This document shows, one piece after another, positions 58,900-64,000 of a stretch of 64,000 nucleotides of DNA. The notes under the pieces were generated by a model. That model made no database searches and was not told the origin of the DNA. It saw only the letters and a list, made by a program, of their open reading frames with translations. Where the stretch lies: assembly GCA_027924645.1 (NCBI GenBank), contig BSBN01001807.1:11922001-11986000 (forward strand), read 5' to 3'. Position numbers and translations under genes: made by a program. The stretch comes from Cunninghamia lanceolata (Eukaryota; Streptophyta; Pinopsida; Cupressales; Cupressaceae). Within the stretch, counting starts at the first letter, position 1. Each line of letters opens with the position of its first letter.

Positions 58900-59738
58900 T
58901 TCCCTCTAATTACTTAACTTTTGTAAATCAAACACTTATCAAATTTATGTACACTAAAAACTATGTTTGGGGTGGTTCCATCTCATCTCATTCTCTTTTT
59001 TCAGAATAGATGTTTATATTTCAAACTCTCAATATAAAACTTATAAATTATCACAATATCACAGAAACACAAAGTTTTCCGTTACCTCACTCACTGCTTG
59101 TAACCAGAACTTTTTTTGAAGCAAAATGCAGCCCAAAGTCTTCACTCTTCTTCAATATGATAAAAACGATTCAAATATAACAACTTGCAGCACAAAGTCT
59201 TCAAACTGTTGTATTTTCACAAACACGAACATATAACCCACAACCGATTTGATAACACAAAGTTTATCAGAATCAAATCTAGAGCGCTCTTCAATCACTT
59301 GAAACAAACTCCACCTTTCAATTATTATCAATTAAGATTATGATAGCAAGACATAAGAACAAAACTATCACAACGCAAATAATCCCAAGACAAAGATTGG
59401 AATTGAAATTGCTTTCTTGTATTGATGAATATTTGAATATTGATTTTCACAATAAGCACAAAGTCTTGATTTGCTTTTCAATTCGCCAGAGTTTTCTTGC
59501 AATAGATAAAAGATAATATTTACAAAAGAGGTCCCCTTTATTTATAGGGAAAGACCTTGAGAAAATCTAGGAAATCTACAACTACTTTGACTTATTCAAA
59601 AATAGGAGTCCTTATTGACTTGGGACTTCCTATTTTTTACATGTAATTGCATATCAAAAAAGTACATGTAAAAATGTCCAAAACTGTTTTGAAAGTACAT
59701 ATGGAAATCAGAAAATAAACTAAGGGAAAAAACCAGCT
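58900..59738 (-). repeat. LTR-like sequence (edges uncertain)
   Basis: On the minus strand a TATA box, CCCTATAAATAAAGGGG, occurs at 59534-59549. To its left lies about 600 bp of A-rich sequence with ACAAAGTCTT and similar words repeated (59137, 59195, 59263, 59460). Placement right after the stop of the 1117-aa ORF and next to broken LINE sequence fits a minus-strand LTR. No second copy is present to prove it. Confidence 0.45.
59536..59546 (-). promoter_or_regulatory. TATA box, minus strand
   Basis: CTATAAATAAAGG on the minus strand is typical of plant LTR promoters. Transcription would run leftwards, away from the 1117-aa ORF. Confidence 0.55.
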
Positions 59739-59741
59739 GCT

Positions 59742-62700
59742 TCAACTTGTGTCACCACCCTTTCTCACGTGATCATCATACATAGTGAAGGTCACCTGCA
59801 TTTCAATGCTATCTGGTTTGAATGTGTTTTTGAAGATCATCCTGGCCCTCACTATGGCATCCCTTACTGTAGTGATTGACTTGGCATGATTGGTTAACCT
59901 GGTTTTCAAATTGTCCAAGGTTAACTGGTTGTCTAATATGTTGTCCACAGAAGTTATTGAAAATACCTTGTCTTCAAATTCCTGCTGAAACATGTCCTCA
60001 AATTCCTTAACCATTTCTTCTGCAGAAAGAAACTGGTTATCCTGTGATACCAATTTACAAGGCAACTCCTCCAGCTTATGCAAAATGTTAACATCATTTT
60101 CTTCACTGGTTTCCTTGGCAGCTTCGAGATCCTTGATCAAATTTCTTAGCACATTGCTCCTGTACATTAGAGCTTCCTTTGTCTCTATATATGAATCTCT
60201 GTTGGAAATGGCGCCAATGGATATTAAAGTGCTCATTTTCAGCTTCCTCATTTCAACCCACTTATCATGAGTATCCTCTGTGTGCTCAATATCATGAGAG
60301 ATGGCATCAATGAGATCGTTGAGTTCTGCTCTTACTTTCCTCATCTTATCCGTTTTCTCAAATACCTCCCTGAGCAAAGAGATTCCCTGAGCTCGCATCC
60401 TGTCTAAGTACTCTTCAAGTACTTTTCCTCTGAGGTGAGTCTTTTTCGCTTTCAGGATGACGGGGTCTTCTACAGACACGGCCTCTGGAGTAACTGCTTC
60501 TGAATTCAATGTGATCTTTCTTACCACTGCAGTCAGCTGTTCTGCTTTTGCCTTGTAGTAGTCTTTCATTTCTTTTTCCCTGTCGAATTTCTGGATCAGG
60601 ATGTCCATGGCTGACTGCATATCATTTTTAGCGCTTTCATGGGTGATTTTGCCCAATTCAACCCTAGAAATAGAATAGTCATTCATGTCAAAATTTTTGA
60701 CAGTTGCATCCTGTGGGGGTTTTGCTATCTCCAAAACCTTCTGCCCCTTTTCTTCAAGTACTCTTGAAAGGATCTTTGGTTTCTTCGGAGCCTTAGGTTT
60801 TGCAGGTGTCAGCTTAGTGAAATCAAAATCATCTGGAGAGATGACTTGCTTTTTCCTCTTTGGCGTGTAAGTTGACAACCAAGGTGGCAGCAGAGAAGTA
60901 TTCACATTGGAGTCCATTCCTGCCACTGGTGTTACTGGGACTGTACTTGTGCTGGTGGTAGAAACAATAGGCGAGGTGTTGGTAAAAACCGCACCTGTTA
61001 CATTGGCACTTGAAACTTGCTCAGTATTCATCACAAAATGATCAAACATAGAAGTATCTCCTATATCAAATGATGAAGAAGACAAACTAGGAATGGAATC
61101 AGAAGAATGGAGAACATTTTCAAAAGTGCCCTGGGGATTATCAAAGATTATCTTAGGAGGAGAGGGGGATTCAGAGGAAGGAATGATAATGGGGGAAGCA
61201 GGCACAGGGGGTGCAACAGGTGTATTGTCTTGTGGAGACAAAGCCTCTTTATCTTGTTCCTCTGACCCCTTGTCTCCGACATCCATCTCTTCTGTAGCTG
61301 GCTCTTCAGTTGCTGGATCCTCGGCCGCTGGCTCCTCAACTTCCATATCTTTCGCTTCAGGTTCCTTCTCAACAACCTTTGCTTTCTTTGTCACAAATCT
61401 GATTTTAGGTTTATGTGTTTTAGAGGATGATGGAGCATCACTCTTATTCTTCGTTCTATTTTCAACCTTCTTACCAGTTTGCTCTTGAACTTCAGTTTCT
61501 GAACCAGTGAGGAATTCCTTCAGCGTAATTCCTTTATCTTCCAGCCACTTATTGGTGTTGGCCAATATGGGTTCAAATCTCTTCCTTAGGGAAGTCAGCT
61601 CCTTTTGGGACCATTGGATTGGCAGTAGAGGAGTACCAGCTATCTGTTCTGCTTCATACTTGGCATCAACCAATTCTCCATCATCCACAAGGTCCTCTGG
61701 AATATCAGCAAGTCCAAGGTATTCGATTTGCTCTAGAGACAGCCTGCTATAGTCCAGTTTCCTGATGTCTTCCTCTGTTCTCAAATCTATCCAGACATCT
61801 TCCACCATGGGTTCATGGAATTGTGTTTTCCTCTTGATTTTATCCTTTACACCCCGGTAATCAAACTTTGGTCTCCTCTTGAATTGCTTCATGGTGACCA
61901 GCTGCATCTCTGTTTCCATAGCTCTTGCCTTTGCGGCAGTCAATACTGAGTATCTGCCGATTTCTACAGGAAATCTGAAGCCAGGCTTCTTGAGTTCCAT
62001 CTGTTTGTTATGCACGACAATCATTTGCCTGCACAACTCCATCAAGACCAATCTATCTGAAGGAAACCTTGGAAGCATATAAGGGTAACCTTGGAAAAAG
62101 CCAACCCTCAAGTAGGAGAAAGATGGAAATTGCAAAAACATACAACCAAAACCATTAACCACTGTCCATGCCTCATCTGAGATTCTTCTCTGCTCCAGTT
62201 GGGGATTGAAAAGACACAAGAATACAGCAAAGAATGCATCATTCACTCTCCTGAAATGGTGAATTGAGCCTTTCAATGTTAGCTGAGAATAGTACTGGTA
62301 TACTGGGACTACTCTTCTATCCCCTTCTGACGACAATCCTGGAAAAATCCTCATGGAGGCTGCAATGTATACCAGATAGGAAGTCATGAAGAACTTGGAG
62401 GTAGTGGATACCTTCGTCAACTGATCATGCAAAGCGTTACTAATTTGCTCTCCCCAGAAAATAACCTGCTTGCCTTGGAGTATGACCTTAACGAAGGGAT
62501 ACATCCATTCCTGAAATTGTGAAGAGGAAGACAAACCTCTTATCCTGCTGAGGAGGGTAATCAAGTCACCAACTTCTTCCACGAAATCACTTCGAGGGAA
62601 GCTGCGTGGCCATCTAGACAAACTTGACCTCGCAATCTTCAACCATTTGTTGTTGATTACTTTCTTCGCCTTCTCTGGATTCTTATCATATTCCTTTTGA

Positions 62701-63095
62701 GCTTCGGTGAAATCAAGCTTCAACACCTCTGTTGCAGGAGGACACATGAACACCTTGTCAATAAACTCAGGGTCCAACCTGATTATTACATTACCACTGG
62801 CGTCCACCACAGCTCTGATATCTTTGTTGTAGAAATGGGCGCACTGAAGAACAAATTCTGTATTGTGAGCCGCCACTGGGAAGGAGGATACCAGATGAAT
62901 ATTACTTTCCACTATTTTCCTCATCATAGCACTGGGGTTGCTCGACTTGGTTCTCTCTACAAACTCAGCCATATCAACATGGCCAATCTCTGTATCTCTA
63001 ATATCTTCAACATTAGAGTGGACTGAGGTGATTGGGAAAACACCTTGATATTTGTACTTCATAGCTTTTGCCTTCTTCGGAGACAAATCAGTCAT
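59742..63095 (-). CDS. Intact 1117-aa protein of unknown function, related in architecture to ORF X
   Basis: One uninterrupted frame from ATG (63095-63093) to TGA. It has a globular N-terminal part (about residues 1-480) with EFVLQCAHFYNKDIRAVVDA, SGNVIIRLDPEFIDKVFMCP and KFFMTSYLVYIAASMRIFPG. A charged linker with an acidic repeat (EEPAAEDPATEEPATEE, about residues 580-640) follows, then a Ser/Thr/Pro-rich stretch, a basic patch (TPKRKKQ, KPKAPKKPK), and a long helical, coiled-coil-like C-terminus (about residues 830-1117). There is no RT, protease, integrase or zinc-finger motif. The same plan, and matching short blocks, occur in ORF X inside the Tat-like complex. I infer an accessory protein of a large LTR element, although an orphan host gene is possible. 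Length and integrity suggest recent insertion or selection. Confidence 0.75.
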   Translation of the reverse strand: MTDLSPKKAKAMKYKYQGVFPITSVHSNVEDIRDTEIGHVDMAEFVERTKSSNPSAMMRKIVESNIHLVSSFPVAAHNTEFVLQCAHFYNKDIRAVVDASGNVIIRLDPEFIDKVFMCPPATEVLKLDFTEAQKEYDKNPEKAKKVINNKWLKIARSSLSRWPRSFPRSDFVEEVGDLITLLSRIRGLSSSSQFQEWMYPFVKVILQGKQVIFWGEQISNALHDQLTKVSTTSKFFMTSYLVYIAASMRIFPGLSSEGDRRVVPVYQYYSQLTLKGSIHHFRRVNDAFFAVFLCLFNPQLEQRRISDEAWTVVNGFGCMFLQFPSFSYLRVGFFQGYPYMLPRFPSDRLVLMELCRQMIVVHNKQMELKKPGFRFPVEIGRYSVLTAAKARAMETEMQLVTMKQFKRRPKFDYRGVKDKIKRKTQFHEPMVEDVWIDLRTEEDIRKLDYSRLSLEQIEYLGLADIPEDLVDDGELVDAKYEAEQIAGTPLLPIQWSQKELTSLRKRFEPILANTNKWLEDKGITLKEFLTGSETEVQEQTGKKVENRTKNKSDAPSSSKTHKPKIRFVTKKAKVVEKEPEAKDMEVEEPAAEDPATEEPATEEMDVGDKGSEEQDKEALSPQDNTPVAPPVPASPIIIPSSESPSPPKIIFDNPQGTFENVLHSSDSIPSLSSSSFDIGDTSMFDHFVMNTEQVSSANVTGAVFTNTSPIVSTTSTSTVPVTPVAGMDSNVNTSLLPPWLSTYTPKRKKQVISPDDFDFTKLTPAKPKAPKKPKILSRVLEEKGQKVLEIAKPPQDATVKNFDMNDYSISRVELGKITHESAKNDMQSAMDILIQKFDREKEMKDYYKAKAEQLTAVVRKITLNSEAVTPEAVSVEDPVILKAKKTHLRGKVLEEYLDRMRAQGISLLREVFEKTDKMRKVRAELNDLIDAISHDIEHTEDTHDKWVEMRKLKMSTLISIGAISNRDSYIETKEALMYRSNVLRNLIKDLEAAKETSEENDVNILHKLEELPCKLVSQDNQFLSAEEMVKEFEDMFQQEFEDKVFSITSVDNILDNQLTLDNLKTRLTNHAKSITTVRDAIVRARMIFKNTFKPDSIEMQVTFTMYDDHVRKGGDTS

Positions 63096-63344
63096 TTGGA
63101 CGATCTTTCACTGAAGAGAAATTTGACGTCGAAAGGAGCTCCGCAGAAGAAACTGCAACAGAAATCATGATCATGCAATCAGGGAAAATATGGGCAATCT
63201 GGGAAAATTGCATGTTGACGATCACGACTATAGGAGTGCGCTTGAAAAAGGGCTATAGTGCGAGCTGGCCAAGAATCAGAGGAGAAGCGGGCTCGGGAAA
63301 ATGAAATTGGAAATTTTCCAGTGTTAGGAAAATTTGAGATATTT

Positions 63345-63790
63345 TTTGCACGGGCGGCAAAATTCGCCGCCCTTGCATGTGAGGGGTTTGATATTGTGCA
63401 TCGGCGGCGAATTTCGCCGCCCGTGCAGCTTGAAAGAACCGTGAGATGGTTGGAGCGGCAAAATTTGCCGTCGATGCAGGAAAAAGGCAAACTGAGGTTC
63501 GTTTGGTAAGAGCGGCAATTTTCGCCGACACTGCATTTGACAACTAGCAACTTCATTTCTTTTTGATGTTCCGTCGGCGATTTTTGCCGACACCGCATGG
63601 GGGTTCCATATATGTACGAGCGGCGAATTTCGCCGACATTACATGGCAAGGTAAAGTGAAGTCCGGGGCGGCGAAAAACGCCGACGTTGCGTTCGACAAC
63701 ATCTGCAAGTTTTGAGCGCAGGGAACGGGATGTCCGCCGATTCAACACTCAGAGGTAACCAAAATCGTAAACGCGGCAAAATTCGCCTAT
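63345..63790. repeat. Array of palindromic GGCGGCGAATTTCGCCGCC-like units
   Basis: At least eight units centred near 63361, 63411, 63463, 63520, 63580, 63630, 63675 and 63781, with a half unit near 63733. Each is a GC-rich palindrome with an AT centre (best at 63402-63421). Most are followed by a variant of ACATTGCATGG. Spacing is 45-60 bp and spacer sequences differ. The array begins about 250 bp upstream of the 1117-aa ORF start. Open frames across it on the minus strand give repeated VGE..RS peptides and are probably by-products. Confidence 0.9.
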
Positions 63791-64000
63791 GTTGTATGGG
63801 AGGAATGCAATGTGGGTTTGGGAAATCTAGGGCACGCAGTCCTTAGGGTTTTCGGGGTAGAAGTTAGGGCACGCAGGTGGACAAAGACAATGACAACACA
63901 ACACGAAAACACCAGACCCTAAACAAACACGAAACGTATAAAAAACCAACTAAAAACCAATCATCAAACGCAAAAAACCTATGATAACCTTGAAGGAAAA
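63791..64000. other. Window edge, no feature seen
   Basis: Runs out in A/C-rich sequence. It may belong to the same element as the palindromic array. Nothing further can be supported. Confidence 0.5.

Larger units (their letters stand above)
53100..58900 (+). mobile_element. L1-type LINE, decayed, near full length
   Basis: Holds an ORF1-like region, an endonuclease, an RT and a zinc-binding C-terminal domain in the order of plant L1 elements. Many stops and frameshifts. No terminal poly-A or target duplication could be found: the 3' side runs into LTR-like sequence at about 58.9 kb. The ends given are approximate. Confidence 0.85.

Noticed and set aside
63179..63748. 189-codon minus-strand frame with repeated VGE..RS peptides
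   Set aside because: The peptide repeats arise from the DNA palindromes. Unit spacing is not a multiple of three, and other frames are open too.
63345..63790. CRISPR-like array (palindromic repeats with unlike spacers)
   Set aside because: The repeats are imperfect, spacing varies from 45 to 60 bp, there are no cas genes and the DNA is plant nuclear. Kept only as a palindromic repeat array.

Overview
The window is nuclear DNA from a seed plant with a large, repeat-rich genome. The supporting signs are AT-rich sequence, spliceosomal introns, plant Ty3/gypsy, LINE and Helitron remains, degenerate TTTAGGG telomere-type repeats, and fragments of plant families (B3, DUF247, PPR). A conifer or other gymnosperm is my best guess, from the Tat-type elements, the very long LTRs and the PPR style. 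That is inference. I see no bacterial or organellar genes.

Layout. 1-6 kb: a block of degenerate telomere-like repeats, then three partial copies of a B3 transcription factor gene, then a second telomere-like block and a palindrome. 6.05-31.36 kb: a large LTR-retrotransposon complex. Two 1.2-kb LTRs (6054-7259 and 30164-31355) enclose a minus-strand Tat-like gag-pol with its own 5' LTR and PBS, and a large minus-strand ORF of unknown function ('ORF X'). ORF X is split by a complete 11.65-kb chromovirus (18277-29927) with 3.4-kb LTRs and a TTGGA target duplication. 31.4-39.6 kb: two inverted, decayed RPA70-like pseudogenes. The distal one is interrupted by a plus-strand Athila-like element (LTR plus gag only), which itself carries a complete 355-bp TRIM. 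39.6-42.8 kb: no genes, with short tandem repeats, a copia-type primer binding site and a hAT-type MITE.

43-51 kb is the most gene-like part. It holds a DUF247 pseudogene broken by a MITE, a truncated FCP1/NIF-type phosphatase fragment fused to a minus-strand Helitron Rep remnant, an isolated exon-like fragment, a PPR pseudogene, and one apparently intact gene for a lysine-rich nuclear protein (49220-50176, minus). 51-53 kb is AT-rich with a fresh 147-bp tandem duplication. 53.1-58.9 kb is a decayed L1-type LINE on the plus strand. 58.9-59.7 kb looks like LTR sequence with a minus-strand TATA box. 59742-63095 (minus) is an uninterrupted 1117-codon ORF, the only long intact reading frame here, and by architecture it is a relative of broken ORF X. 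Upstream of it lies an array of palindromes with a GGCGGCGAATTTCGCCGCC-like core.

Most coding sequence is transposon-derived and broken. The best candidates for something undescribed are the ORF X/1117-aa family with its palindromic upstream array, the gag-pol with an RNase H domain placed before the reverse transcriptase, the B3/telomere-repeat junctions, and the Helitron-linked gene fragments.
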